64,000 bases of DNA from DASXSB01 sp036506275 (GTDB lineage Bacteria; Methylomirabilota; Methylomirabilia; Rokubacteriales; CSP1-6), in NCBI GenBank assembly GCA_036506275.1, contig DASXSB010000063.1, forward strand, positions 86,593 to 150,592. The letters run 5' to 3'. Shown piece after piece: positions 1-8,177 of this stretch (position 1 is the stretch's first letter; every line of letters begins with the position of its first letter). The notes under the pieces were generated by a model. It had not been told where the DNA came from and did not search any database. It worked only from the letters and a program-made list of their open reading frames with translations. The translations under genes were made by a program, and so were the position numbers.

Positions 1-587
1 AGCCCCGGCGTGCTGGCGCTCGTCAACGCGTCGAAGGGCTCGCGCCGCAGGTGATAGTCGCGCTCGGGCACGAGGGAATCGATGCGGGCGCCCACCGTCG
101 ACGGCCACGACACGCTCGCCGTGCGAAGGCCGGCCGTGCGCGCCCACTCCCAGATCGGGGTGGCGCGCAGGTCGGCGGCCTCCTCGTACCATCGACTGCG
201 CCCGCCGGCGGGGTCGAACAGCACGTTGAAGGCGACGCCGTGGCGCAGCGGCCGGACGCCGGTCACGATGGTGGCGTGGTTCGGGTAGGTCACGGTGGGA
301 AAGACGGCCTCCGCCCCTCGGGCGGCGCTGCCCGCGGCCACCATCGCGCGCAGCTCGGTGGCTCCGTAGGAGGCGTCCAGGTAGAACTCCGGTCGAAGGG
401 CGTCGATGGAGACGATCACCACGTGGCGTTCGGCGGCGTCGGCGGCCACGGCGACGCCGAGCAGCGCGGCGACACCGACGACAGCGCGGAATGCGGCGAT
501 GACGGCCGTCGCGAGCGGTGCGGTCAGCATGGCGCCTGCGCGGACGAGGCGCCTGCGCATCGCGCGCGCAGCCCGCGACGCCGGCAT
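1..587 (-). CDS. Type I phosphodiesterase / alkaline-phosphatase-superfamily protein (3' end outside window)
   Basis: The first 195 codons are visible; the rest lies before base 1. Residues about 20-50 form a hydrophobic signal or anchor ending in an Ala-rich stretch, so the enzyme is probably exported. VIVSIDALRP (residues 58-66 region) carries the first metal-binding Asp, and FPTVTYPNHATIVTG (about 96-110) matches the nucleotide pyrophosphatase/phosphodiesterase active site with Thr100 as likely nucleophile. Family members hydrolyse phosphodiester or phosphomonoester bonds with two metal ions. The ATG overlaps the stop of the upstream DUF5924 gene (TGATG), so the two are co-translated. The substrate cannot be told from this fragment. 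Confidence 0.85.
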   Translation of the reverse strand, partial: MPASRAARAMRRRLVRAGAMLTAPLATAVIAAFRAVVGVAALLGVAVAADAAERHVVIVSIDALRPEFYLDASYGATELRAMVAAGSAARGAEAVFPTVTYPNHATIVTGVRPLRHGVAFNVLFDPAGGRSRWYEEAADLRATPIWEWARTAGLRTASVSWPSTVGARIDSLVPERDYHLRREPFDALTSASTPG

Positions 588-1561
588 CAGATGACCCGGA
601 AGCGCAGGCGCCCGATGAGCTGGCCGGAGCTCGTCATCACGTCCACCGACCAGTGACCGACGGCGTCGGCGGGAAATCCCGTCTTGCGCGAGAACGTCCG
701 AAATCCTTCGCGCCGCCCCCCGAGCACCGGCGACAGTCGCACCACGTCCACCGCGCGCCCTTCCCGGCACCACACGTGCTCGATCTGCTGGCGAAGTCCG
801 GCCGGGGCGTAGATGGCGGTGTAGGCGACGAGTCCGCGCTGATGCAGCTCTTCGGCCGCGATGGCGGAGACCACCGGCTCCTGGGACTCCACGCTGCCCT
901 CGTTCCACGCCAGCACCGCGCTCGCGAGGACGAGGGGCGCGGGTGGGATCCAGGCGCGGCCGATGGCGGCGAGGGTGGCGGCGCCGACGGCGAACAGGAT
1001 CGTGAGGCGCAGCGCGCCCGGCCAGTCGAGCTGACGGGCGCGGCGAACCACCGGCGTCAGCGCCACCACCGCCACGAAGGAGCTCGCCACGAGCGCGAAG
1101 TACGGGGGCAGACCCACGAGGGCGAGGGCGACGTTGAGGGCGGCGAAGATCGCCACCACGAAGAAGAGGTAGCTCAGCCACGGGCGCGGGTGCACGACGA
1201 CCTGATACACGGGATCGAAGGTGGCGAGCAGCGTCAAGAACGCGAGCAGCGCCACGAAGAACACGTTGCGCGAGCCGAGGGTGGCGCTCGCGTAGTACGC
1301 GGGCAGCACGAAGAGCAGGAGACCGTGATAGAGGCTCTGGATCGTGTAGTCGGCGGCCACCACCACCAGGCGCGCGCGCGTTTCGAGAGCGTCACGGAGC
1401 TGGGTGAGCAGGGCGAAGAGGAGCCAGAGGAGGAGCAGGTAACCGACGATCCAGCCGACGTTGGGGAGGCCGCGCCGGAACACGAAGAGCGTGAGGAGCC
1501 CGCCGACGAAGGAGGCGGCGGAGATGCCCCAGCGTCGGATCCACCCGAACGTGCGGCTCAC
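587..1561 (-). CDS. DUF5924/DUF2914 membrane protein
   Basis: 324 aa with a GTG start that overlaps the stop of the preceding small gene (GTGA). The N-terminal two thirds contain about seven hydrophobic helices (near residues 12-30, 37-55, 65-85, 98-118, 130-150, 155-172 and 185-220). The C-terminal 100 residues form a soluble domain ending GHWSVDVMTSSGQLIGRLRF, which resembles DUF2914 (aromatic and Gly positions). Proteins with this layout are annotated DUF5924; their biochemical role is unknown. It sits in a tight minus-strand run between metG and an exported phosphodiesterase, so an envelope role is a reasonable guess. Family assignment is from recall of the pattern. Confidence 0.8.
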   Translation of the reverse strand: MSRTFGWIRRWGISAASFVGGLLTLFVFRRGLPNVGWIVGYLLLLWLLFALLTQLRDALETRARLVVVAADYTIQSLYHGLLLFVLPAYYASATLGSRNVFFVALLAFLTLLATFDPVYQVVVHPRPWLSYLFFVVAIFAALNVALALVGLPPYFALVASSFVAVVALTPVVRRARQLDWPGALRLTILFAVGAATLAAIGRAWIPPAPLVLASAVLAWNEGSVESQEPVVSAIAAEELHQRGLVAYTAIYAPAGLRQQIEHVWCREGRAVDVVRLSPVLGGRREGFRTFSRKTGFPADAVGHWSVDVMTSSGQLIGRLRFRVI

Positions 1562-1788
1562 TCGGGCGGGCCCAGTCGCTCCGCGATCCGGCGCGCGAAG
1601 TCGTCGTGCCGGAGCAGCTCCAGGCAGTGCAGGACGTCGGGGCCCACCGCCTGCGCGCGGAGGTGGGCGCCCACGAGGTCGAGCGCGCAGGAGCGGACGG
1701 CGCCGTCGAGGGCGCAGATCTCGCGCAGGGTGCGCGCGATCCCGGCATCGCGCTCGGCGATGTGGACGATGACGTCCACGGTCTCCAC
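1558..1788 (-). CDS. Small unknown protein between metG and DUF5924
   Basis: 76 aa. The GTG start overlaps the metG stop (TAGTG) and the stop overlaps the next GTG (GTGA), so both ends are translationally coupled; this is the main reason to call it real. An alternative GTG lies three codons inside and gives MDVIVHIAERD. The sequence is compact, mixed alpha/beta-looking, with Cys at about 24, 33 and 50 and no signal peptide or membrane helix. I do not recognise a family. Its place beside metG could mean a helper of the upstream housekeeping genes, but nothing in the sequence says so. Confidence 0.65.
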   Translation of the reverse strand: METVDVIVHIAERDAGIARTLREICALDGAVRSCALDLVGAHLRAQAVGPDVLHCLELLRHDDFARRIAERLGPPE

Positions 1789-3689
1789 TACTTCACGCTT
1801 GCGCCGGGCGGCAGATCGCGGTCGGGGGTGAGCACGGCGAGCCGGCCGTCGGCGGACCCGGCGAGCACCATGCCGTTCGACTCGATGCCCATCAGCTTGG
1901 CCGCCTCGAGATTCGCCACGATGACGACCTTCTTGCCGAGCAAATCGGCGGGCGCGTAGTGCTCGGCGATCCCCGCCACCACCGTGCGCGTCTCCGTCCC
2001 GAGCGACACCGTGAGCCGCAGCAGCTTGCGCGATTTCGGCACCGCTTCCGCCGCCACCACCTCCGCCACCCGCAGCTCCACGCGGCCGAAGTCGTTCACG
2101 GTGATACGCGACCCCGATGTTGCCGGCGCCACCTCGGACGCGGGGAGGGCGGGCGCTCGCTTCGCCGTCGCCTCCGTTTCTACGCGCGGGAAGAGGCCGG
2201 AGAGCTTGCGCACGGGCGTGCCGGGCGCGAGTCGGCCCCAGGCGGCGTCGGCAAGTCGTGGCTCGCCGCGCTCGCCCACCGCGTCCCGGATCTTCGCTGC
2301 CGCCAGCGGCAGGAACGGCGCGAGCACGATGCCGAGCGTGCGCAGCGCCTCCGCGAGCGTGTAGAGGACGGTGTCCAGACGCGGGCGCCGCCCGGGATCG
2401 CGCGCGAGCTGCCAGGGCTGGGTGGCGTCGACGTAGCGGTTGAGAACGGCCAGCACCTCCCACAGAGAGGTGAGGGCGCGATGGAAGGCGAACTCGTCCA
2501 TCGCCGCCTCCACGTCGGCCCGCGCCTTCGCGAAGGCGTTGCGCACCTCCTCCTCGGCGGCCGTGAGCGGTCCCGCCGCCGGCACCGCTCCCCCCCCGAA
2601 GTTGACGAGCAGGGTGGTGGCGCGCGAGACGAGGTTGCCGAGGTCGTTGGCGAGATCGGCGTTGAGGCGCGTCACGAGGGCGTCCTCGCTGAAGTCGGAG
2701 TCGAGGCCGAACACCGATTCGCGGAGGAGGAAATACCGGAACGCCTCGCCGTACTTCTCCTGCATCGCGAGCGGTTCCACCACGTTGCCGAGGCTCTTCG
2801 ACATCTTCTGGCCGTCGACGGTCCAGTAGCCGTGGACGTCCAGCTCGGCGTAGACGGGGATGCCCGCCGCCTGCAGCATGCAGGGCCAGTAGACACCGTG
2901 CGGCTTCAAAATGTCCTTGCCGATCAGATGACGCGCGTGCGGCCAGAACGTCCGGTAGCGTTCGCCGTCGATCTCTCCCAGCGCCGACACGTAGTTGATC
3001 AGCGCGTCGAACCACACGTAGGTCACGAAGCGGTCGTCGAAGGGGAGCGGGATCCCCCACGTGAGCCGGGCGCGCGGGCGGCTGATGGAGAGATCCAGCA
3101 GCGGCTCTCGCAAGAAGCCGAGGACCTCGTTCCGGTAGCGCTCGGGACGGATGAGACGCGGCCGGTCCTCGATGAACCGGACCAGCCAGTCCTGGTACTT
3201 CGACATCTTGAAGAAGTAGTTCTCTTCCTCGATGTACGTGAGCGGGGTCTGGTGATCGGGGCACTTCCCGTCCACGATCTCTTTTTCCGTGTAGAAGCGC
3301 TCGCAGCCGAAGCAGTACTGGCCGCCGTACTTCCCGAAGTAGATCTCGCCGGCGTCCCAGAGCTTCTGGAGGATCTGCTGCACCACGCGCTGGTGTCGTG
3401 GTTCCGTGGTGCGGATGAAGTCGTCGTTGCCGATGCCGAGCTCGCGCCACGTCTCCCAGAAGACGCCGGCGATGTGGTCCGCGTACTCCGACGGCGACAC
3501 CCCCGCCTGCGCCGCCGCCCGCGCCACCTTGTCGCCGTGCTCGTCGGTGCCGGTGAGGAACCACACGTCGTCCCCCGCCAGCTTCCGGTACCGCGTCATG
3601 GCGTCGGCGAGGATCATCGTGTAGGCGTGCCCGAGGTGCGGGGTGGCGTTGACGTAGTAGATGGGCGTGGTGAGGTAGAACGCGGTCAC
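1788..3689 (-). CDS. metG: Methionyl-tRNA synthetase
   Basis: 633 aa cytosolic class I synthetase that charges tRNA-Met. It starts at GTG (V-T-A-F-Y-L), overlapping the ricT stop by GTGA; a longer reading frame upstream has no homology. Motifs in order: the HIGH-like HLGH at residues 18-21, a connective-peptide zinc knuckle (CFGCERF then CPDH), and KMSKS at about 294-298. The C-terminal 110 residues starting RITVNDFGRVE are a Trbp111/EMAP-type tRNA-binding domain with the typical VAGIAEHY and NLEAAKLMGIES segments. Length and architecture fit a bacterial MetG with the dimerising tail. It belongs to the tmk-holB-ricT-metG cluster common to many bacteria. Confidence 0.97.
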   Translation of the reverse strand: MTAFYLTTPIYYVNATPHLGHAYTMILADAMTRYRKLAGDDVWFLTGTDEHGDKVARAAAQAGVSPSEYADHIAGVFWETWRELGIGNDDFIRTTEPRHQRVVQQILQKLWDAGEIYFGKYGGQYCFGCERFYTEKEIVDGKCPDHQTPLTYIEEENYFFKMSKYQDWLVRFIEDRPRLIRPERYRNEVLGFLREPLLDLSISRPRARLTWGIPLPFDDRFVTYVWFDALINYVSALGEIDGERYRTFWPHARHLIGKDILKPHGVYWPCMLQAAGIPVYAELDVHGYWTVDGQKMSKSLGNVVEPLAMQEKYGEAFRYFLLRESVFGLDSDFSEDALVTRLNADLANDLGNLVSRATTLLVNFGGGAVPAAGPLTAAEEEVRNAFAKARADVEAAMDEFAFHRALTSLWEVLAVLNRYVDATQPWQLARDPGRRPRLDTVLYTLAEALRTLGIVLAPFLPLAAAKIRDAVGERGEPRLADAAWGRLAPGTPVRKLSGLFPRVETEATAKRAPALPASEVAPATSGSRITVNDFGRVELRVAEVVAAEAVPKSRKLLRLTVSLGTETRTVVAGIAEHYAPADLLGKKVVIVANLEAAKLMGIESNGMVLAGSADGRLAVLTPDRDLPPGASVK

Positions 3690-4531
3690 GAGGGGCGGCG
3701 ACCCTCCCAGGTGAGCTGATCCAGCGGCACCTCGGCTTCCGTGCCGTCGGGGAAGCCCACCACCACCGTCTGCTTGAGGACGCGGAGAGAGCGGACCTTG
3801 CCCGTCATGCAGCCTCCGCCGCCGCACGAGGCGGAACACGGCGCGTTCACGCGCGGCAGGCGCGTGCGCAGCTCCTCGTAGGTGGAGAACTCGTAGAGCA
3901 GGCAGCACTTGAGGCGCCCGCAATTGCCGAGGAGGCGGCTGTCCGTGAGCGGCATGTCCTGCGCCTTTGCCATCTTCACGGAGATCGGCTCGAACTTCTT
4001 GAGATGCGACGAGCAGCAGAGCTGACGACCGCACGGGCCCACGCCGTCCAGCACGCGCGTGGTGTCGCGGGCGCCGATCTGGCGCATCTCGATGCGCGCG
4101 CGGAACTCGCGGGCGAGGTCGCGCACGAGCTCGCGAAAGTCCACGCGGTCTTCGGCGTTGAAGTACACCAGCACGCGCCGCGCGCCCGGGTGCATCTCGA
4201 CGTCCACGACCTTCATGGCGAGCCCGCGCCCGCGCGCGAGGCGCTGCACGGTGGCGACGGCCGCCACCTCGCGCTCGCGCCGGTCGTGGTGCTCCGCCTC
4301 TTCGGCGGTGGTGGCGCGACGGAGCACGCGGCGGAAGAGATGGTCGCGCTTGAACTCGGGGAGCGGCCGACAGGGACGCCGCACCTCGCCCACCGCGGAG
4401 CCGGTGGCGGTCTCCACCACGCAGAGATCGCCCACGTGGAGGCCGAGGTCCTCGACCATCCGGTAATCCTCGGCCGGCGTGCCTTCGCGCAGCCGGATGC
4501 CGATCAGGTATTCGTCCATCGAACGCTCCAT
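3686..4531 (-). CDS. ricT: RicT/YaaT-like PSP1 domain protein
   Basis: 281 aa; the ATG overlaps the holB stop (TGATG). It carries the PSP1 C-terminal domain with the two hallmark cysteine clusters CGRQLCC and CGRLKCC plus a further C-terminal CxxxCGGGGC group. In Bacillus the homologue RicT (YaaT) forms a Fe-S-containing complex with RicA/RicF that controls RNase Y maturation and phosphorelay output. The cysteines that would hold clusters are all present here. RicA and RicF are not in the window. The gene lies between holB and metG, a conserved placement. Cytosolic; no membrane segments. Confidence 0.92.
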   Translation of the reverse strand: MERSMDEYLIGIRLREGTPAEDYRMVEDLGLHVGDLCVVETATGSAVGEVRRPCRPLPEFKRDHLFRRVLRRATTAEEAEHHDRREREVAAVATVQRLARGRGLAMKVVDVEMHPGARRVLVYFNAEDRVDFRELVRDLAREFRARIEMRQIGARDTTRVLDGVGPCGRQLCCSSHLKKFEPISVKMAKAQDMPLTDSRLLGNCGRLKCCLLYEFSTYEELRTRLPRVNAPCSASCGGGGCMTGKVRSLRVLKQTVVVGFPDGTEAEVPLDQLTWEGRRPS

Positions 4532-5412
4532 CAGGCCGCGCGCAGGGCGAGCCTGCTCAAGACCACTTCCACCGTGAGCCGGGGCGACACGTTGGTCGTG
4601 AGCGCTTCCCGGGCCGCTCGGCACGTCTCGATCTCTTGCATCAGCGCCTCCTCTGTCCATTCCCCGGCCTCTTCCACCAGGGCGTCCGCGCGCTCGCCGT
4701 TGACGAGGAGGCCGCCCGGCGCCCCCGCCTTGACGAGCAAAAGATCACGATACAGGAGCCAGTAGGCATCGACGAAGGCTTCTGCGCGGGCGCGGTCGAT
4801 GGTCTGGAGACGCCGGAAGAGCGCGTCCGGCCCCTTGTCGCGCACCTCGCCGAGGAGCTCGAGGGCCGCCGCCCGTTCGGCGGCGGCGCCCGTATCCTCG
4901 CGCGCCGCGAACGGCACCACGTGGCAGCGCGAGAGCACCGTCGCCGGCAACGCCTGCCGTCGCGCCAGGACGAGGATGATGACGGTATGGGCGGGCGGCT
5001 CTTCCAGCGTCTTGAGGAAGGCCTGGGGCGCGTCGTCGGTCATGCGATCGGCGTCATCGAGCACGAACACCTTGCGGCGCGCCGCCGCCGGGCGGAGCGC
5101 CGCGCGCCGCTCCAGCTCCCGGATGGCGTCGATGCGGATCGCGCGGCCGCCCTTCGGGTTCGAGGGCGGCGGCGTGGGAACGATCACGTGCACGTCGGGA
5201 TGCTGGCGGCCGGCGACCTGCGTGCAGGCCCGGCATGTCCCGCAGCCGCCCCCCTCGCACACGAGCGCCGCCGCGAAGGCGAGGGCGGAGGTGGTGCGAC
5301 CGCTTCCCGGCGGTCCCACGAACGCATAGGCGTGCGCCACGCGCTCCGCCGCGAGGGCGCGGCGAAGGAGCGCGAGCGCGCGCGGCTGGCCGGCGATCGC
5401 GTCAAAGACCAC
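4531..5412 (-). CDS. holB: DNA polymerase III delta-prime subunit
   Basis: 293 aa clamp-loader subunit. Walker A GPPGSGRTTSA is near residue 30, followed by a zinc-binding cysteine module (CEGGGCGTCRAC), a Walker B-like VLDDADRM and the SRC sensor segment (LSRCHVVPF). These are characteristic of delta-prime, which with tau/gamma and delta opens the beta clamp at replication forks. The chosen GTG start (V-V-F-D-A-I-A-G-Q) lies inside the tmk 3' end, overlapping by 11 bases; upstream codons in this frame read low-complexity Arg/Ser. Downstream it overlaps ricT. The C-terminal third is diverged as usual for HolB. Confidence 0.93.
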   Translation of the reverse strand: MVFDAIAGQPRALALLRRALAAERVAHAYAFVGPPGSGRTTSALAFAAALVCEGGGCGTCRACTQVAGRQHPDVHVIVPTPPPSNPKGGRAIRIDAIRELERRAALRPAAARRKVFVLDDADRMTDDAPQAFLKTLEEPPAHTVIILVLARRQALPATVLSRCHVVPFAAREDTGAAAERAAALELLGEVRDKGPDALFRRLQTIDRARAEAFVDAYWLLYRDLLLVKAGAPGGLLVNGERADALVEEAGEWTEEALMQEIETCRAAREALTTNVSPRLTVEVVLSRLALRAA

Positions 5413-6019
5413 CGAGAAACTCCGTGACGATGGCGCGCACCTCCCCCTCCACCACCGCCGGCGGCCGGGCGGCGCGCACGAGCCGCACGCGCTTTGGCTC
5501 CGCGCGCTGGATGGCGCGATAGCCGCGGCGGACGCGACGGTGAAAAGGCAGCGCCAGCTTCTCGAAGGCATCGAGGCGGCGCCGTCCGATGCGCCGCAGA
5601 CCCTCTTCCGGCGGAAGGTCGAACAGGAGCGTGAGGTCGGGAAGCACGCCGCCCGTGGCGTGCACGTTCAGCTCGCGGATGAGGTCACGGTCGACGCCGC
5701 GGCCGTAGCCCTGGTAGGCCACGGTGGCGTCGGTGTAGCGATCGCAGAGGACGATGCGGCCGCGCTGCAACCAGGGCGCGATCTTCTCGGCCACGTGCTG
5801 CCGGCGCGCCGCGAGAAAGAGAAGGGCGTCCGTGAGGGGCTGCCGGTCTGTGTGAGCTTCGAAGAGCCGGCGCACGGCGACGCCGAGGGCGGTGCCGTCC
5901 GGCTCGCACGTCTGCTCGACGCGGTGTCCCTGCTGCGTCAGATACCGTCGGAGGCGCGCGAGCTGGGTCGTCTTGCCGGACCCTTCCACGCCCTCGAACG
6001 TGATGAGCACTCCACGCAC
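5402..6019 (-). CDS. tmk: Thymidylate kinase
   Basis: 205 aa; phosphorylates dTMP to dTDP with ATP for DNA synthesis. It has the P-loop FEGVEGSGKTTQ near the N terminus, the DRYTDATVAYQGYGRG segment holding the DRY/H motif, and a shortened LID region (RRIGRRRLDAFEK). The GTG start at 6019 is supported by a GGAGG box 6 bases upstream; a second in-frame GTG at 6010 is possible. It is the first gene of the run leading to holB, ricT and metG; 71 bases separate it from the AcuC-like gene upstream. Confidence 0.95.
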   Translation of the reverse strand: MRGVLITFEGVEGSGKTTQLARLRRYLTQQGHRVEQTCEPDGTALGVAVRRLFEAHTDRQPLTDALLFLAARRQHVAEKIAPWLQRGRIVLCDRYTDATVAYQGYGRGVDRDLIRELNVHATGGVLPDLTLLFDLPPEEGLRRIGRRRLDAFEKLALPFHRRVRRGYRAIQRAEPKRVRLVRAARPPAVVEGEVRAIVTEFLGGL

Positions 6020-6090
6020 GCAATCCCTCCGGCGAGCGATAGGCCACTCTAGCACAGCGTTCGCGGGGCCTTGCCGCGGTGACGAGACGG

Positions 6091-7218
6091 TCAGAGGCCG
6101 TGAGCGGGGAAGATCAGCCTCCGGATGGCGTCGACCTGGCGCTCCGCGAACGCCCGCGTTCGCCGGCGGACATCCTCCGGCGTCTCCACGGACGGGTCCC
6201 AGAGCGTGGACGTCCGGAAGTCGTAGCGCCGGCGATCGCGATCGAACGCAGGGGGGAGCTCCGCGGGCAACTCGACGTCGTTCAGGATCGCCCACGCCGC
6301 CGTCCACGCGCGCGCCACGTTGGGGAGGTCGTAGCCCCCACCCCCGAGCGCGACGAGGCGAGGCGCGAGGGCGGTGATCCGCCGCACCGCCGCCGCGAAA
6401 CCCTGGACGTCGAGCGCCAGGTGCGTGAGAGGGTCCGTGCGGTGGGAGTCGATGCCGAGCTGAGCGACCACCACGTCGGGACGGAACGCCTCCAGCAGCG
6501 GCGGCACCACCTGCTCGAAGGCCTCCAGGTACACCTCCGAATCCGTGAACGGCTCCAGCGGTAGGTTCACCGAGAATCCGATGGCATCGCCGTCACCGGT
6601 CTCCTCCACGAAGCCCGTCCCCGGAAAGAGCCGATCGCCGCGCTCGTGGGTGGAGATCGTGAGCACGGTGCGATCACGGTAGAACGCGTACTGCACGCCG
6701 TCGCCGTGATGGGCGTCGATGTCGACGTAGGCGACGCGCAGCCCGTGCCCGCGGAGGGCGAGGATCGCGAGCACGGCGTCGTTGACGTAGCAGAAACCCG
6801 AGGCGCGCGCGGGCAACGCATGGTGAAGACCACCCGCGAAGTGAAAGGCGCGGTCCACCTCGCCGCTCGCCACCAGCTCGGCGGCGAGCAGCGACCCGCC
6901 CGCGCTCAGCCGCGCGGCGTCCCACAGACCGGGGAAGATCGGATTGTCGCCGGGTCCGAGACCGTAGAGGGCGGCCGTGCGCGGCGGCTCTCCGCGTCCG
7001 GCCGCCTTCAAGACCTCGATGTACGCGGGCGCGTGAAAGAGGGCGATGGCCGCCTCGTCGGCGGGCTCGGGCGCGCGCACGGTGACGCCCGGACGCGTGG
7101 TGAGACCGTAGGCTTCCATCAGCCGCCACGTGAGCCCGAGACGCTCCATGCGGAGCGGATGCTCGGGGCCGTAGTCGAAGCGGCGCCAGTCCTCGGAGTG
7201 AACGAGCGCGCGCTTCAC
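6091..7218 (-). CDS. acuC: Histone-deacetylase superfamily protein, AcuC-like
   Basis: 375 aa zinc-dependent deacetylase of the arginase/HDAC fold. Visible motifs are GGLHHA, the zinc-binding YVDIDAHHGDGVQ, the LGIDSHRTDPL loop with the second Asp, and LGGGGYDLPNVAR. In Bacillus, AcuC deacetylates acetyl-CoA synthetase; other members act on acetylpolyamines or unknown acyl-lysines. Neither an acetyl-CoA synthetase nor an acetyltransferase partner is next to it. The GTG start overlaps the moaC stop (GTGA), so moaC and this gene are translationally coupled. Cytosolic. Substrate assignment is inference from similarity. Confidence 0.88.
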   Translation of the reverse strand: MKRALVHSEDWRRFDYGPEHPLRMERLGLTWRLMEAYGLTTRPGVTVRAPEPADEAAIALFHAPAYIEVLKAAGRGEPPRTAALYGLGPGDNPIFPGLWDAARLSAGGSLLAAELVASGEVDRAFHFAGGLHHALPARASGFCYVNDAVLAILALRGHGLRVAYVDIDAHHGDGVQYAFYRDRTVLTISTHERGDRLFPGTGFVEETGDGDAIGFSVNLPLEPFTDSEVYLEAFEQVVPPLLEAFRPDVVVAQLGIDSHRTDPLTHLALDVQGFAAAVRRITALAPRLVALGGGGYDLPNVARAWTAAWAILNDVELPAELPPAFDRDRRRYDFRTSTLWDPSVETPEDVRRRTRAFAERQVDAIRRLIFPAHGL

Positions 7219-7721
7219 GAGCCCGCCCGCCAGTGCCCCGACTTGCCGCCGGACTTCTCCACGAGCTTCACCTCGCCGATGACCACGCCCTTCTCCACCG
7301 CCTTTACCATGTCATACACGGTGAGCGCGGCCACCGCGACCGCCGTGAGCGCCTCCATCTCCACGCCCGTCTTGTCCACGGTGCGAACGCGCGCCTCGAT
7401 CGTGAGTCGTCCGCGATCGCCCTCGTCCGTGAACGTGACGTCGACGCCGGTGATGCGGAGCGGATGGCAGAGCGGGATCAGATCGGGCGTCCGCTTGGCA
7501 GCCAGGATCCCGGCCGTCCGCGCGACGCCGAGGACGTCGCCCTTGGGAGCGTTACCGCGACGGATGGCGTCGAGGGTGGCGGGCGCCATCCGGAGCACGG
7601 CGCGTGCAACCGCCTCCCGGACCGTCTCCGCCTTGGCGGACACGTCCACCATCCGAGCCTCGCCATCGGGCGTGACGTGAGAGAGTCCGACAGGCGCCGC
7701 TGGGGATGAAGCCCGCGGCAT
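7215..7721 (-). CDS. moaC: Cyclic pyranopterin monophosphate synthase
   Basis: 168 aa; converts the MoaA product to cPMP in molybdenum cofactor synthesis. It reads through the conserved SHVTPDGEARMVDVSAKAET start, PLCHPLRI, and the active-site segment TVDKTGVEMEALTAV with the catalytic Lys. The ATG at 7721 is preferred because homology begins a few residues later; upstream in-frame sequence is Arg-rich noise. It is 44 bases downstream of the YdcH-like gene. Molybdate/tungstate transport genes lie just upstream on the same strand, which fits a shared Mo/W theme. Confidence 0.95.
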   Translation of the reverse strand: MPRASSPAAPVGLSHVTPDGEARMVDVSAKAETVREAVARAVLRMAPATLDAIRRGNAPKGDVLGVARTAGILAAKRTPDLIPLCHPLRITGVDVTFTDEGDRGRLTIEARVRTVDKTGVEMEALTAVAVAALTVYDMVKAVEKGVVIGEVKLVEKSGGKSGHWRAGS

Positions 7722-7765
7722 ACGACGGCGCGTGGCGCGACCGGGTTGGCGGTCCCGGGACGGCG

Positions 7766-7987
7766 TCAGGCGGTGACGCTGGCGTGCCGGATGATCGCTT
7801 CCATCCGGTCTTTGGCCATGAGCTTGAGCTTCTTCAGCTCGCCGATCCGCCACTGGGTTTCGGGTGACAACGGCATCATCCCCTGGAGCGACTCGAGCTC
7901 GCGGTCGTAGCCCTGATGCTCGGCGCGGAGGCGCCGAAACTCATCGTTGGCGGCCATGAGTCGCTCCACGAGATCCACCTGATTCAT
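7766..7987 (-). CDS. YdcH/DUF465 family small protein
   Basis: 73 aa, highly charged and almost entirely helical (LMAANDEFRRLRAEHQGYDRE, then ELKKLKLMAKDRMEAIIR), matching the DUF465/YdcH pattern of a short antiparallel coiled coil ending in a Lys-rich KDxM segment. Function of the family is unknown. The ATG at 7987 follows an AAGGAGG box 6 bases upstream, which fixes the start; the frame is open further upstream but crosses a terminator hairpin. It may be transcribed from the strong promoter at 8148-8177 through that hairpin, or from an unseen promoter, and continues into moaC. Confidence 0.85.
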   Translation of the reverse strand: MNQVDLVERLMAANDEFRRLRAEHQGYDRELESLQGMMPLSPETQWRIGELKKLKLMAKDRMEAIIRHASVTA

Positions 7988-8036
7988 GCGCGGCCTCCTT
8001 CTGGCAGGCAGGACGGTGTAAGAGCGGCGGTACGGG

Positions 8037-8075
8037 ATAAAACAAACAAAGCCAGCCGCCTTCCGGCGCTGGCTT
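8037..8075 (-). terminator. Intrinsic terminator with GNRA-loop stem
   Basis: Read on the minus strand, an 8-bp stem AAGCCAGC/GCTGGCTT continues after a one-base bulge into GCC/GGC closed by a GGAA tetraloop, followed at once by a U-rich tail TTTGTTTGTTTT. It lies between the end of the tupC-like gene and the YdcH-like gene. It could end the modABC-tupC transcript, end a small RNA, or act as an attenuator before ydcH. Confidence 0.75.
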
Positions 8076-8141
8076 GTCGGCGCTTCATCTTTGAACCGAG
8101 CCCGTCCATACACTCCTGAACTCGGGTGATCGGTTTCCGGT
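8037..8141 (-). ncRNA. Candidate small RNA or attenuator leader
   Basis: A good sigma-70 promoter (8148-8177) predicts transcription starting near 8141 and the terminator at 8037-8075 would stop it after about 100 nt. No plausible coding frame with a ribosome site lies between. A weaker hairpin (CCGAG/CTCGG, 8096-8125) precedes the terminator stem. It does not match the 4.5S, 6S or riboswitch consensus sequences I can recall. If transcription reads through, the same RNA is the 5' leader of the YdcH-like gene. Confidence 0.4.
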
Positions 8142-8147
8142 GCCTAC

Positions 8148-8177
8148 CTTATAGCCTCCGCCAAGGGCGGGTGTCAA
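8148..8177 (-). promoter_or_regulatory. Strong sigma-70 type promoter
   Basis: On the minus strand TTGACA (8172-8177) and TATAAG (8148-8153) are separated by 18 bases: 6/6 and 5/6 matches in a GC-rich background. The -35 box overlaps the stop codon of the tupC-like gene, so it serves the RNA or ydcH downstream rather than the transporter. Confidence 0.7.

Noticed and set aside
1959..3719. Long open frame opposite metG (586 codons)
   Set aside because: Arg/His/Val-rich translation without motifs; it is the antisense image of metG codons in GC-rich DNA.
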